Notes: generated by a model not told the origin, from the letters alone. A DNA stretch of 64,000 nt from Flavobacterium fryxellicola (GCF_900143245.1 NZ_FRDK01000009.1:62001-126000), one strand, 5' to 3'. Positions 1-9,298 are shown, counted from the stretch's first letter. Numbers and translations: made by a program.

Positions 1-301
1 TCACAAAATTGATTTGCTATTTTCTAGATGATGAATTTACTGCAGCTAAGTTTAAAATCGACCTCAGCAAAGGAATTCTCCTTTCTGGCCCAGTGGGCTG
101 CGGTAAAACATCTTTGATGGCTTTAATGCGGTACATACCACAAGTAAACAAAAAGTTTTTTATGAAACCTTGCCGAGATATTAGTTTTGAGTTCATCAAA
201 GATGGCTATGAAGTAATTCAGCGCTACAGCCATGGACACAACACACATGCAGAACATAAAAACTACTGTTTCGATGATTTAGGTGCAAATTCCAGTGATA
301 T
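1..301 (+). pseudogene. DnaC-like P-loop ATPase, truncated by IS21
   Basis: The reading frame is already open at the window edge and runs to the IS21 end, so both the gene's beginning and its C-terminus are missing here. It has a clear Walker A motif (GPVGCGKTS) after a hydrophobic strand, and a Walker B-like YCFDDLG near the break. This resembles the small DnaC/IstB-like ATPases common on Bacteroidota mobile elements. After YCFDDLGANSSDI the frame enters the IS terminal repeat and stops at 321-323. The family's sensor and C-terminal part do not reappear beyond the IS, where McrB sequence begins instead. It is therefore a fragment and presumably inactive. The family call is by eye. Confidence 0.6.
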
Positions 302-383
302 TGACCACCCAATTCCAATTTAAAGTGAGCACCTGATTCCAATTCAAAATGACCACCCAATTCCGGAGCAAAATGACCACCCC
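302..383. repeat. IS21 left terminal repeat cluster
   Basis: At least three further copies or variants follow the outer repeat: a TGAGCACCTGATTCC variant from 326, TGACCACCCAATTCC from 350 and TGACCACCCC from 374. They are presumed IstA binding sites. The same multi-copy arrangement, inverted, lies at the right end. Confidence 0.8.
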
Positions 384-443
384 ATTTTTCATTAAAAACT
401 ACTCTTTTTCATCTGTTAATTAGTATTCAAATATACCTAAATA

Positions 444-1181
444 TTACCCTTTGTTTATCCCTCTTTTTTTTCTCATAGATTCTCCATGTAATTCGAGTCG
501 ATGAGATTGATGTATCAGCCTATCCAAAATGGCATCAGCTATGGTTTTTTCTCCAATGATGTCATACCAGCCTTGCACTGGGATTTGTGAGGTTACAATA
601 ATAGAACCGTTATTATGCCTGTCTTCAATGATCTCTAAAAGGGTAATTCGGTTACTGCTATCCAAAGCTTGGAGTCCAAAATCGTCTAATATAATAACAT
701 CTTGCCGTTCAATTTTGGCCAATTCTCTCAGGTAAGAACCATCTGCTTTGGCCATTTTTAATTTAGCAAACAGCTTCGAAGTATTAAAATAACTTACTTT
801 AAAACCTTGGATACAGGCTTGATAACCTAATGCGGTGCCTAAATAACTTTTGCCTACACCAGTGCTTCCCGTGATTAAAATGTTTTCATTTTTTTCGACA
901 AATTCGCATTCTGCCAGTCGTAGTATGGTGTTTCGATCCAGATTACGGGTTTGGTCAAAATTGATACTTTCAATATTTGATTTGTAATGGAATCGGGCAT
1001 TGGTGATACTGCGGGCAATACGCCGATTGTGCCTTTCATCCCATTCAGCATCAATAAGCATCGATACAAACTGATCGAGTGTGTAATGGTCGGTTTTTCC
1101 GCTTTCAATGGCAGTTTTAAAAGCATTATGCATGCCGTAAAGCTTCATTTGTTTCATTTTTGTTGCTGTAGATTCATTCAT
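444..1181 (-). CDS. istB: IS21 helper ATPase IstB
   Basis: A 245-aa AAA+ ATPase that assists the IstA transposase in target selection and strand transfer. Walker A is GSTGVGKS at residues 105-112 and Walker B is VIILDDFG at 162-169, followed by the sensor-type TSQ segment. The length is normal for IstB. It lies 17 nt downstream of istA on the same strand, so the two are one transcription unit. No frameshift is seen. Confidence 0.95.
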   Translation of the reverse strand: MNESTATKMKQMKLYGMHNAFKTAIESGKTDHYTLDQFVSMLIDAEWDERHNRRIARSITNARFHYKSNIESINFDQTRNLDRNTILRLAECEFVEKNENILITGSTGVGKSYLGTALGYQACIQGFKVSYFNTSKLFAKLKMAKADGSYLRELAKIERQDVIILDDFGLQALDSSNRITLLEIIEDRHNNGSIIVTSQIPVQGWYDIIGEKTIADAILDRLIHQSHRLELHGESMRKKRGINKG

Positions 1182-1198
1182 GATTACTGTGTTTTAAT

Positions 1199-2746
1199 TT
1201 AATTATAATAGTGTTTTCCTCTGATATTACCGTGAATAGGGAGTTCTTGCTCGGGTTCTTGTTCAAAGCCAATATGATCTAAGTTGTTTTCTAAAATATT
1301 TTGAATGGTCTTAAAATTGTAAATTTTAAAATCAAGTGCCCGTTTACAGGCATTTATTAATCGTTCTTTCCCTACCTTTTTTTCGAAGTTTAATATTCCT
1401 AAGCAACTTTTATAGGCCTGTTCAGGATGGTTTCTACTTTCGATTATTTGCATAATATATTCTGCTACTGACTCGTCAATATTACTGGCCCAATCAATGA
1501 AGCGGGCAGCACTCCACTGGGCTACAAACTGATGCGTGCTAGCCATATGTTCCGGGATTGTGGTATAGATATACGGTTTGTAATTCCTTGGATGGATGGC
1601 TATTCGATTGTATTTATGATAGATCTCTACCGTTGATTTGGTATACAATAGTTTCGCTTTTTTCTTGACGTATTGATAGGGAACACTGTAGTAATTTTTG
1701 TCCTGACTTAATTGAACATGTCCGTTTTGCATCACTGTTGCAAAGGATTGGTATTTGATTTCAAAGCGTTCTTGTGGTAATGGACTTAGTTTTTGTTGCT
1801 CATCTTCTAAAAATAATTCTATACGAGAGTACGGGCGTCCTGTGAGTTTTCGACTGTTATGAGCATCTAATAAATCCCATATTTGCTGGTTTAATTCTTC
1901 CAGAGAAAAGGATTTAGTTTCTTTTAGATTTACATAAATCCTTCGATACAATATCTTGACAGCTCCTTCGACCAATGACTTATCTCTTGGTTTATAAGCC
2001 CTGGCAGGCAAGATTGTAGTCTGGTAATGCTCGGCTAAATCAGCCAAGGTTTCATTAATTGTGGGTTCAAAACGACTGCTTTTTATCACTGCAGATTTTA
2101 AATTATCCGGAACAATTGCCGCAGGAGTGCCTTCAAAGAAACGCATAGCATTTTCTACCGATGTAACAAAATCTTCCTTTTGTTGGCTCATAGAAGCTTC
2201 TGCATAGGTATATTGACTGGCTCCCAATATGGCTACAAAAAACTGTACTTCTTTGATTTCTCCCGTGTCTTTATCAATAATGGAGAGTGTTTTTCCAGCA
2301 TAATCCACATACATTTTATCACCCGATTTGTGGTTAATGTGCATCACTGGATTGACTCGTTTGCTCCATGTTTTGTAGTGATGTCCAAATTGCGAGCTCC
2401 TGTAACCATTAGGATTTAGGGCAATATATTGCTCCCACATGTGCTGTATGGTAACGCCAACTTTTTTTAGTTCGCGTTCCATTTTAGGAAAAAAATCATA
2501 AAGAATCAGCAGTTTGGGACTGATTGATTCCACGGTAGTGTGTGAGAACAAAAGTTCTAACTCAGCATCTGTTTTTTCATTAATTACTTCAAAACTTAAT
2601 CCTAGCACTTCAAATAAAGAAATATACTTCTTTACTGTATTCCTGGAAAGAGATAAGTACTTACTTATGAATAACTTACTTTTCCCGTTACAGTAGAATT
2701 TAATTGCTTTTCTAATTTTACTCATGTCTGTTATTTTGTTTGCCAT
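1199..2746 (-). CDS. istA: IS21 transposase IstA
   Basis: A 515-aa DDE transposase. An N-terminal helix-turn-helix (residues about 20-42, containing LSLSRNTVKKYI) precedes the RNase H-like core with candidate catalytic D148 (MYVDYAG), D214 (IVPDNLK) and E260 (KSLVEGAVK). A basic C-terminal region follows. The length and its position immediately upstream of istB fit IS21. The start is the ATG at 2746; a promoter probably lies within the right terminal repeat region. The gene looks intact. Confidence 0.95.
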   Translation of the reverse strand: MANKITDMSKIRKAIKFYCNGKSKLFISKYLSLSRNTVKKYISLFEVLGLSFEVINEKTDAELELLFSHTTVESISPKLLILYDFFPKMERELKKVGVTIQHMWEQYIALNPNGYRSSQFGHHYKTWSKRVNPVMHINHKSGDKMYVDYAGKTLSIIDKDTGEIKEVQFFVAILGASQYTYAEASMSQQKEDFVTSVENAMRFFEGTPAAIVPDNLKSAVIKSSRFEPTINETLADLAEHYQTTILPARAYKPRDKSLVEGAVKILYRRIYVNLKETKSFSLEELNQQIWDLLDAHNSRKLTGRPYSRIELFLEDEQQKLSPLPQERFEIKYQSFATVMQNGHVQLSQDKNYYSVPYQYVKKKAKLLYTKSTVEIYHKYNRIAIHPRNYKPYIYTTIPEHMASTHQFVAQWSAARFIDWASNIDESVAEYIMQIIESRNHPEQAYKSCLGILNFEKKVGKERLINACKRALDFKIYNFKTIQNILENNLDHIGFEQEPEQELPIHGNIRGKHYYN

Positions 2747-2826
2747 AATCCGTGTTTTTTTAAACGAATGTATGGTGCTAACAACATGAAAAAGTCAGTA
2801 GTTTTTAATGTCCAATTTTACCTCAA

Positions 2827-2910
2827 ATTCAGGTGGTCAATTTGAACTGGAAAGTGGTGGTCAGTTTGCTCCGAAACTGGTGGTCAATTTGCACTGGAAT
2901 TGGGTGGTCA
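2827..2910. repeat. IS21 right terminal repeat cluster
   Basis: Four copies of a GGTGGTCA-containing motif (near 2832, 2854, 2880 and 2904) mirror the left end. The last copy also supplies the TTG codon and first residues of the open frame that continues into McrB. Confidence 0.8.
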
Positions 2911-4120
2911 ATTTGACCGGTTTTTCCAATCAGCACAAAATCAAAGCCTAGATTTAATTAGTAAAAATGACGCTACAAATGATGAACCACCATTTCCCCT
3001 AAACCAAATTTTATATGGACCTCCGGGAACTGGTAAGACCTATAATACCGTTTTGGAAGCTGCCAAAATTGTTACTGGCAAAGTGAATATAAGTTATAGT
3101 GATGCACTAAAAGTTTTTAATGACAACTTAAACAATCAAATAGAATTTATCACCTTTCATCAAAACTACAGTTACGAAGATTTTATTCAAGGGATTCGCC
3201 CCGATACTGAAAACGGGAAAGAACTCAGTTTTGAGAAGAAAGACGGTGTTTTTAAAAAAATAGCCGATAGAGCATTAAAAAACACAACTGATAGTGAAAA
3301 GCCGGAAACTGCCAAAAAGGATTTTGATGCCGTTTTTCAAAACTTTATACTGCCACTTATTGAAGAGGACGAAATTGAAGTAAAAATGAAGAAAACGTCG
3401 TTTTACATCACTCAAATTTCTGAGAAATCAATCGAGTTCCGTAAAAATCAGGGGGATTCCCAACATACTCTGAGCATCAATACGTTACTAAAAATGTATA
3501 ATGACGGAATTAATGAAATTATACTTGGAGGACTGCAACCATATTATAATCCTATTCTGCAAGTATTATTAGAAAAAGGAAAAAGTCAGTTCACTCCAGT
3601 TGAAAAGAAAAACTTTGTTATCATCATTGACGAAATCAATCGTGCCAATATTTCAAGAGTCTTTGGGGAATTAATAACACTAATTGAAGAAGACAAACGC
3701 TACGGAGGCAAAATTCCAATGCGCGTTACCTTGCCTTCTGGTGATCCTTTTATTGTGCCGTCTAACTTGTACATCATTGGTACGATGAACACAGCCGATA
3801 AATCTATTGCTTTATTGGATATTGCATTAAGAAGACGTTTTGAGTTTGTGCCAAAATATCCAGATCCGACAGTTGAAGGAGTTTATGACAGTGTGGTATT
3901 ATCATTATTGAATAAAGCGATTCAATCAAGAAAAGGCTATGATTTTACTATCGGACACGCCTATTTCATGGGAGATGATTACAAATTAGAAAATACAGTC
4001 AATAAGAAAGTTATTCCGTTACTATTAGAGTATTTTATGAATAATGAGGAGGAAGTAATTAAAATTTTCAAAGAAGCAAATATCAATATTGGCGGCTGGC
4101 CTTTAAAAATGATTGTGTAA
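2900..4120 (+). CDS. mcrB: McrB-like AAA+ GTPase, N-terminally truncated
   Basis: The motor subunit of a type IV modification-dependent McrBC restriction system, which hydrolyses GTP to translocate DNA. Visible are Walker A GPPGTGKT (residues 40-47), Walker B IIIDEINRAN (241-250), the McrB signature GTMNTADKS (294-302) and arginine finger RRRF (311-314). The only in-frame start, a TTG at 2900, lies inside the IS21 terminal repeat. Residues 1-5 are thus IS-encoded, and the native N-terminal DNA-recognition domain is missing. At 406 aa it is shorter than a full McrB. mcrC follows directly, with the McrB stop abutting the McrC start. The motor may be made, but target recognition is probably lost. 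Confidence 0.9.
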   Translation: MGGQFDRFFQSAQNQSLDLISKNDATNDEPPFPLNQILYGPPGTGKTYNTVLEAAKIVTGKVNISYSDALKVFNDNLNNQIEFITFHQNYSYEDFIQGIRPDTENGKELSFEKKDGVFKKIADRALKNTTDSEKPETAKKDFDAVFQNFILPLIEEDEIEVKMKKTSFYITQISEKSIEFRKNQGDSQHTLSINTLLKMYNDGINEIILGGLQPYYNPILQVLLEKGKSQFTPVEKKNFVIIIDEINRANISRVFGELITLIEEDKRYGGKIPMRVTLPSGDPFIVPSNLYIIGTMNTADKSIALLDIALRRRFEFVPKYPDPTVEGVYDSVVLSLLNKAIQSRKGYDFTIGHAYFMGDDYKLENTVNKKVIPLLLEYFMNNEEEVIKIFKEANINIGGWPLKMIV

Positions 4121-5491
4121 ATGATTAATCTCTTTGAATATCAAAATAAGGCAAACTTTTCTGAGGAGCATTTCGAAAATCTCGAAGTGTTCCTGGATGA
4201 TATTTGGAATAAAAGAGAAAAATCAAGCTATTACAATGAGGATGAAAACCGTGAAGAAGTGCAACACTTCTTGCAATTTCTACATAAATCAAATCAATTA
4301 AAATCTAATAAATACGTTGGTGTCATTCATTTTGAAGATCAAACCATAAACCTATTACCTAAGATTTTTCATGTAGCCTCAAAAGAAGCATCAGATCATG
4401 ATGTAAGGGCAATTTATGCCCATGTCTTATGGTGGTTGAGTTATTGCAGGAAATTAAAATTCCCTAATTATCAAACTGGTTTAAACAACGAACAAGCTGA
4501 CTTTTGTGAAATTCTGATTTATCTTTTCAGTAAATACACTAAAGAGCTTTTGAGTTCTTCCATTTATCAAAAATATGTTGAGGTCGAAAACGAACTTTCA
4601 TTTGTTAAAGGCAGAATCGACTTTGACAGTTACATTACAAACAATCTTTCCAGAGGAAGAAACCACAAAGTAAGTTGCGTTTATGATTCTTTTGAAATGG
4701 ACAATAATTTCAATCAATGTATCAAACAGGTTACAAAACTGCTGCTTTCAGCTACAAAGGACAATCAAAACAAACGTAATTTATACGATATACTATTCCT
4801 ATTAGATGAAGTTAGTGATGCAGTTATATCAGCTGATGAATGCAGGAAAATATTGTTCAATCCGATGTTTTCAAGTTTTGAAACCGTGAGGGACTATTGT
4901 GTGTTGTTTTTGGAAAATAGCGTTTCCTTTAATTATAAAAATTCCTTAAAACTCTTCGCTTTTCTGCTTCCGATGGAATACGTTTTCGAAGATTTTCTTT
5001 TTGGATTTATAGATAGAGAAATAGAGGGTGTTAATCCAAAAGGACAGGCAACCGGGAAATATTTAGACGAATCTAAAACATTTGGCCTAAAACCGGATTT
5101 AATACTTGATTTAGGACACAAAAAGATAATTGCAGACACCAAATACAAAATGGTTTATGCAGATACAAATGACAATAAAAAAGGAATTTCACAACCGGAT
5201 TTATATCAGATGCTGGCCTATGCCATCCGTTTTAATATAACAGATATCAAATTGTTTTACCCTAAAACTATTCTCTCAAATGGTGATACAAATCACAACT
5301 CAATTCAAATTAAGGATACTCTTGCAGAAAATACTTCAATAATTATAGAAGCTTACAAATTGAGTATTCTCGATAAGAATATTACTTCGGAATCCCTTAA
5401 TAATTGTAAAAGGCTATTTGACAATTTTGAAGACCTTAGATCAAAATTAAAGGAAGAGCTAGAAGAAATTTTAGCTTTAAAATATAACTAA
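4121..5491 (+). CDS. mcrC: McrC-like nuclease subunit
   Basis: The 456-aa endonuclease partner of McrB. The N-terminal half is the McrC-type regulatory and barrel region. The C-terminal PD-(D/E)xK nuclease shows PD at residues 325-326 (GLKPDLIL) and DTK at 339-341 (IIADTKYK), followed by a QPDLYQMLAYA helix as in McrC nucleases. It starts at the base after the mcrB stop, so the two are translationally coupled. It looks intact, unlike its partner. Confidence 0.9.
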   Translation: MINLFEYQNKANFSEEHFENLEVFLDDIWNKREKSSYYNEDENREEVQHFLQFLHKSNQLKSNKYVGVIHFEDQTINLLPKIFHVASKEASDHDVRAIYAHVLWWLSYCRKLKFPNYQTGLNNEQADFCEILIYLFSKYTKELLSSSIYQKYVEVENELSFVKGRIDFDSYITNNLSRGRNHKVSCVYDSFEMDNNFNQCIKQVTKLLLSATKDNQNKRNLYDILFLLDEVSDAVISADECRKILFNPMFSSFETVRDYCVLFLENSVSFNYKNSLKLFAFLLPMEYVFEDFLFGFIDREIEGVNPKGQATGKYLDESKTFGLKPDLILDLGHKKIIADTKYKMVYADTNDNKKGISQPDLYQMLAYAIRFNITDIKLFYPKTILSNGDTNHNSIQIKDTLAENTSIIIEAYKLSILDKNITSESLNNCKRLFDNFEDLRSKLKEELEEILALKYN

Positions 5492-5677
5492 AAGTGGGTA
5501 TAGTAAATCCGTTTAAAATATCGTTGATTTACCATTGGGATTAAAAAAAAACTAAGGAATTGAAAAAACAATAATCTCGAAGTTAACATTACTATAATGA
5601 CACTTAATAAGTATGGAAACTAAGTGAGGACAAGAATTATGGATCGTTTAATGACATAGTTTGGCGGTGTTGCGCGA

Positions 5678-5685
5678 TAGGTTTG
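5678..5685 (+). promoter_or_regulatory. Candidate -7 promoter box for the 194-aa gene
   Basis: TAGGTTTG fits the Bacteroidota TAnnTTTG -7 consensus and lies 24 nt upstream of the ATG at 5710. No well-spaced TTG -33 element is obvious. The rest of 5492-5709 is AT-rich and shows no gene. Confidence 0.4.
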
Positions 5686-5709
5686 TAGAAAAAAGTAAAA
5701 AGTAAAAAA

Positions 5710-6294
5710 ATGAGCAAAGAAGAATTATTTGAAAAATTAAACGATTGCTATGATTATGGCGACAAACAAGGGATAGTAGTTAACATTGAAAAATATCAAA
5801 AAAACGTTTCAGAGGAAGAGGCTAGTCGAGACTTGGCAGAATATATATTTTTAAAATTTACTACTAATAAGGCAGATGCAATGGCGGGTTTAATGCGAAT
5901 GATGATAAAAGACAATCCTAATCTTGCTTTGTTAAAATTTCCAGAAAATTATTTTTACAGATTGGCTGTCATAAAAGGTTCTATGGATTTATATGATTGC
6001 TATATTGAAGAAGCAATTATTCCATTTTTAAAAGATAAAGATGAGGATGCTGTCAACGATTGTTATATGGAATTGACTTGTGTTGCAGAAAAACTGAATG
6101 ATCATTTCTTCCCTAATTATGTTCCCTGCATCAAAGGGATGGATTTTAACGGCGCATTTGCAACATACGAAAAAGACACAGAGATATCGCTAATTCGCAG
6201 TGAGGATTACGAGATCATAAATGATGTAGTTGAAAAATACAATACAATTATAGGTCGAAGGGACATTATCAAAGATTTGTATGAAAGAAATTAA
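5710..6294 (+). CDS. Uncharacterised 194-aa protein in restriction cluster
   Basis: I do not recognise the family. It is a soluble, mostly helical, acidic protein with no signal peptide, membrane segment or nucleotide-binding motif. It opens with MSKEELFEKLND and has two Cys-containing helices in the middle (DLYDCYIEEA, DCYMELTCVAEK). It lies between mcrC and a DUF262/DUF1524 nuclease on the same strand, with 218 nt before it and 124 nt after it. It probably has its own promoter. The position suggests a defence accessory or an unrelated passenger; nothing in the sequence decides between these. Confidence 0.6.
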   Translation: MSKEELFEKLNDCYDYGDKQGIVVNIEKYQKNVSEEEASRDLAEYIFLKFTTNKADAMAGLMRMMIKDNPNLALLKFPENYFYRLAVIKGSMDLYDCYIEEAIIPFLKDKDEDAVNDCYMELTCVAEKLNDHFFPNYVPCIKGMDFNGAFATYEKDTEISLIRSEDYEIINDVVEKYNTIIGRRDIIKDLYERN

Positions 6295-6418
6295 TTAATA
6301 TATACAACTTCAACAGTACTGAACTATAAGTATGAATTGATAGATTGTACAACTTGTAAAAACTCCAATTTGGTGAGTTTGAAAGAAAAAAACATTAAAT
6401 AAAAAAACACAGTAAACT

Positions 6419-8254
6419 TTGGAGCAACAAAAAACATTTGGAGAGATCATTAAACCTAATTGGTTTACAATTCCTGATTATCAAAGAGCTTATTCCTGGG
6501 GTGAAAAGCAACTTATTCCTTTTATTAACGACATTTTAGAATACTATGATAAAACTGATGATGTTGAATCTGAGAATAAAAATTATTATCTTGGTCACTA
6601 TATTTTAGAAGGGAAAGCCCAGTCTAATGAATATGAAATAATAGATGGGCAACAACGCATCAGTACTGTTTATTTGTTTTTGCTAGTATGCAAACATTTC
6701 AAGAAAGATTGTAATTATTATAAGCAGATTAATTTAACACCTGTTTCCTATGACAAAGATGGATTAAATGTTATAATAAATACTTTAGAAGCAAGCGGTG
6801 AAAATATAAAAATAAAAATAACGGAATTATTAAATGATACGAGAACAAAGACTATGTCTTTCGTAAGAATGTTAGAAGCTGTCAAATTATTTATTGATTC
6901 TTTTACAGGAGAGAAAAAATTTCCACAATTGGAAGTTGATAAAATTGACAAATATGTTGATGTAATAGACAAAGCGCATTGTTCTGTTGCTAGCTATAAT
7001 GATAAAGCGGTTGCTTCTCAGATTTTTGAATTACATAATACGCGTGGGGTAGCACTCTCTGAGACAGAAAAAGTGAAAGCTCTTTTAATGAAGAATGTTT
7101 ACATCAATTCACAAAATCCTAATGTAGAAATTCAAAAAATTCAAAATGCTTTTGCACATATCTTTGAAATGGAGGAAAAAGCTAGCGAAATTTGGTTACG
7201 TGGTGATTTATCACTAGACAACATTTTGAGGTATCATTTACAAGCTGTGGAAGACGGGTATAAAAATGAAGATTTTAGTTTACCACAAGGAGTGGCAGGA
7301 GATAATGGTTGTTTTGAATATGTTAAAAAAGCATTACTAAACAAAAATGATAAGAATAAAATTGTTGATTACGCGATAAATATAGCTGAGCAATTTGAGA
7401 AATCCATGGATATCCTTGTAAATAAAATACCAAAAGCTGATGAAGAAAACCCTCTAATTGGAGATGTTTTGCTATTAGATAAAAACCGTAGTATTATATT
7501 CTTACTTCGAGCTTTCAGGTCTGGAAATCCAATTGAAAATAAACTAATCGAGCGTTGGGAAAATTTTCTAATTTGTTATGAAATAATATATTGGAATGGT
7601 TATTATTATAATGCAAAAGCATACCGTAGTACATTTCAAAGTATTTATAAATCAATTGAAAACGGTGCAAATTTGAACAAATGCAATGATTTGTTATCTA
7701 GCTTTTATAAAGGAGAAAAAAACTTTTCATACCATTGGGAACATCTAGGAAATAACACAAATAATTTATTTGAAGTAGAGAAAAAGAAATGGATTAAAAA
7801 TGCATATGGTTGGAACAAAACTGCCTATTTTTTATACAAATATGAAATAGAACATGGTGCAAATTACAAAGTTATAAGAAAGAACATTTATAAAAATGAT
7901 TCAATTTCAATAGACCATATTGTTGCTAGAAGTATTGAATGGAAAGATTTAGGAATTGAAAATTATTTTGAAAATAAAGACCAAGCGGATCTAATATGGA
8001 AAGAAATCACAAATGTCATAAATGGTATCGGAAATCTCTCTTTATCTACATCAAGTGCTAATTCGTCCGATTCAAATGGATTACCAAGTAAACATTTAAA
8101 TTCTTTCAAAAAATTTGGATTAATCAAAACCGTAGAACAAGTAGGGTTTTGGAATAGACCCGAAGAATTTGCTTCTAAAATATCAGAAAGAAGTGAATCA
8201 ATTCGAGCTTTTATTAATAATAAAATCATAAACAATAAAGAAATTTGGAATTAG
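6419..8254 (+). CDS. GmrSD-like DUF262/DUF1524 nuclease
   Basis: A 611-aa protein of the type IV restriction family that includes GmrSD, which cleaves DNA carrying modified cytosines. The N-terminal DUF262 (ParB-like NTPase) domain shows IPDYQRAYSW (residues 18-27) and IDGQQRIST (75-83). The C-terminal DUF1524 HNH domain shows SIDHIVARS near 498 and a GNLSLSTSSANSS segment near 541. The only start available is a TTG at 6419, because an in-frame TAA lies just two codons upstream. With McrBC it makes a two-system restriction block. The target modification cannot be read from sequence. Confidence 0.85.
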   Translation: MEQQKTFGEIIKPNWFTIPDYQRAYSWGEKQLIPFINDILEYYDKTDDVESENKNYYLGHYILEGKAQSNEYEIIDGQQRISTVYLFLLVCKHFKKDCNYYKQINLTPVSYDKDGLNVIINTLEASGENIKIKITELLNDTRTKTMSFVRMLEAVKLFIDSFTGEKKFPQLEVDKIDKYVDVIDKAHCSVASYNDKAVASQIFELHNTRGVALSETEKVKALLMKNVYINSQNPNVEIQKIQNAFAHIFEMEEKASEIWLRGDLSLDNILRYHLQAVEDGYKNEDFSLPQGVAGDNGCFEYVKKALLNKNDKNKIVDYAINIAEQFEKSMDILVNKIPKADEENPLIGDVLLLDKNRSIIFLLRAFRSGNPIENKLIERWENFLICYEIIYWNGYYYNAKAYRSTFQSIYKSIENGANLNKCNDLLSSFYKGEKNFSYHWEHLGNNTNNLFEVEKKKWIKNAYGWNKTAYFLYKYEIEHGANYKVIRKNIYKNDSISIDHIVARSIEWKDLGIENYFENKDQADLIWKEITNVINGIGNLSLSTSSANSSDSNGLPSKHLNSFKKFGLIKTVEQVGFWNRPEEFASKISERSESIRAFINNKIINNKEIWN

Positions 8255-8272
8255 ATATCTATCGCCCTGTTG

Positions 8273-8368
8273 GAGCGAGCGTCTCGCTCGTGTATCCAAT
8301 CAATCAAAAAAGGCTACTTAGTTAACACAAAACTTCTGAATTACTATATAATTCATCATCTAGCCTGC
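8273..8368. repeat. Dispersed repeat copy A with REP-like palindrome
   Basis: It begins with an inverted repeat, GAGCGAG-CGT-CTCGCTC (8273-8289). It continues through AATCAAAAAAGGCTACT, AACACAAAAC and ATAATTCATCATCTAGCCTGC. A clearly related but diverged copy lies at 11320-11420. The palindromic head resembles REP-type elements of Bacteroidota. Confidence 0.6.
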
Positions 8369-8378
8369 TCCCTGTTCT

Positions 8379-8398
8379 CCGAAGTCTCCTGACTTCGG
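8379..8398 (+). terminator. Perfect 8-bp hairpin after repeat A
   Basis: CCGAAGTC-TCCT-GACTTCGG forms a perfect stem followed by ATTTCTTGATTT. It could terminate rightward transcription from the DUF262 gene, but the U-tract is weak. Confidence 0.4.
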
Positions 8399-8868
8399 AT
8401 TTCTTGATTTACTAAATATAATCACTTTACGTTAATGTCAAATTTATATAAAGGCAGAAATAAGCAACATACATTTTTATAATGAACCAAGCCAGCTTCA
8501 GAATCAGGAAATCCAAATTGTTGAATGAGCTAAAAAAGATCACCAAAACATTAGGCCCCGCCACTAAATGGACCATATACACTACCATAGAACTGACCAT
8601 TACGGACGGCTTGCTAACGTTAGTGATTCCCGGAGTGAGATTAGAGTTAAAGTGTGAAACTAGCGGCACGGCAAAAGCTTCTTTAGGCTTGTATTATTTC
8701 AGGGAAATCATCAAAAACTGGAAAGACCTGCAGCTGCAATGTTTTATCCATGATGACGAATTTAAAATTGGCGTGACCTCCATTAAAGCAAAAACAACTT
8801 TTTTTGAAAACGACAGTATTTTAAGAAGTATCAACTTACCCATAAATTATTCCGAATTGCATTTACTG

Positions 8869-8875
8869 CAGCTGG
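8869..8875. repeat. IS3 target-site duplication, left copy
   Basis: CAGCTGG at 8869-8875 is repeated exactly at 10193-10199, on either side of the IS3 element. The second copy restores the interrupted reading frame. Confidence 0.75.
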
Positions 8876-8924
8876 TATTTTAGCCCCCGATAAGTTCGGA
8901 GTGTTATTTTAAATTTCAAACTTA

Positions 8925-8932
8925 TATATTTG
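8925..8932 (+). promoter_or_regulatory. -7 box of the IS3 transposase promoter
   Basis: TATATTTG fits the TAnnTTTG consensus exactly and ends 4 nt before the orfA ATG at 8937. Transcription from it would start very close to the ATG and give an almost leaderless mRNA. Confidence 0.5.
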
Positions 8933-8936
8933 AAAC

Positions 8937-9248
8937 ATGAAATACAAGAAATGGACTTTAGATCAGAAGCTAGAAATCTTAGCTAGTTCAGAAGAAATTG
9001 GTATTGTTGAGGCTTGCCGCAAATATGGTGTTAGTACAGGCACTTTATATAACTGGAAAAAGAAGCATGATCACAAAGGAGAAGCTGGCTTAAAAGTTAC
9101 TTATGACACTAAGTCTAAAGAACATAAAGAGGTCGTGGAAGAGAATCGTATTCTACGTAAGCTGTTAAGCGACAGAGAAATTGAGTTGGAAATACAAAAG
9201 GAGCTTTTAAAAAAAAAGTTTGGGACATCCGATCCAAGAAAGATTTAG
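8937..9248 (+). CDS. IS3 transposase OrfA
   Basis: A 103-aa DNA-binding subunit. The helix-turn-helix lies at residues about 5-40 (IVEACRKYGVSTGTLYNWKKKH), followed by a leucine-zipper-like helix (NRILRKLLSDREIELEIQKELL). Near the end, a run of nine A (9209-9217) sits where OrfA and OrfB frames meet. OrfB is in the -1 frame, so this is the likely programmed frameshift site producing the OrfAB transposase. Confidence 0.9.
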   Translation: MKYKKWTLDQKLEILASSEEIGIVEACRKYGVSTGTLYNWKKKHDHKGEAGLKVTYDTKSKEHKEVVEENRILRKLLSDREIELEIQKELLKKKFGTSDPRKI

Positions 9249-9298
9249 TAAATGATACTTACGAGAAACATAAGTGTAGCAAAGCTAAAATCATAAAG

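Larger units (their letters stand above)
302..2910 (-). mobile_element. IS21-family insertion sequence
   Basis: About 2.6 kb bounded by inverted ends: TGACCACCCAATTCCA at 302-317 matches the reverse complement of 2895-2910. Both ends carry several diverged copies of the same motif, as is typical of IS21 transposase binding sites. Inside are istA and istB in the order and orientation expected for the family. Both genes are intact, so the element may be active. No convincing target-site duplication is visible (flank GATAT on the left, ATTTG on the right). With different broken genes on the two sides, this suggests deletion or recombination after insertion. Confidence 0.9.

Noticed and set aside
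302..2910. Target-site duplication of the IS21 element
   Set aside because: The flanks GATAT and ATTTG do not match, and the two sides belong to different broken genes.
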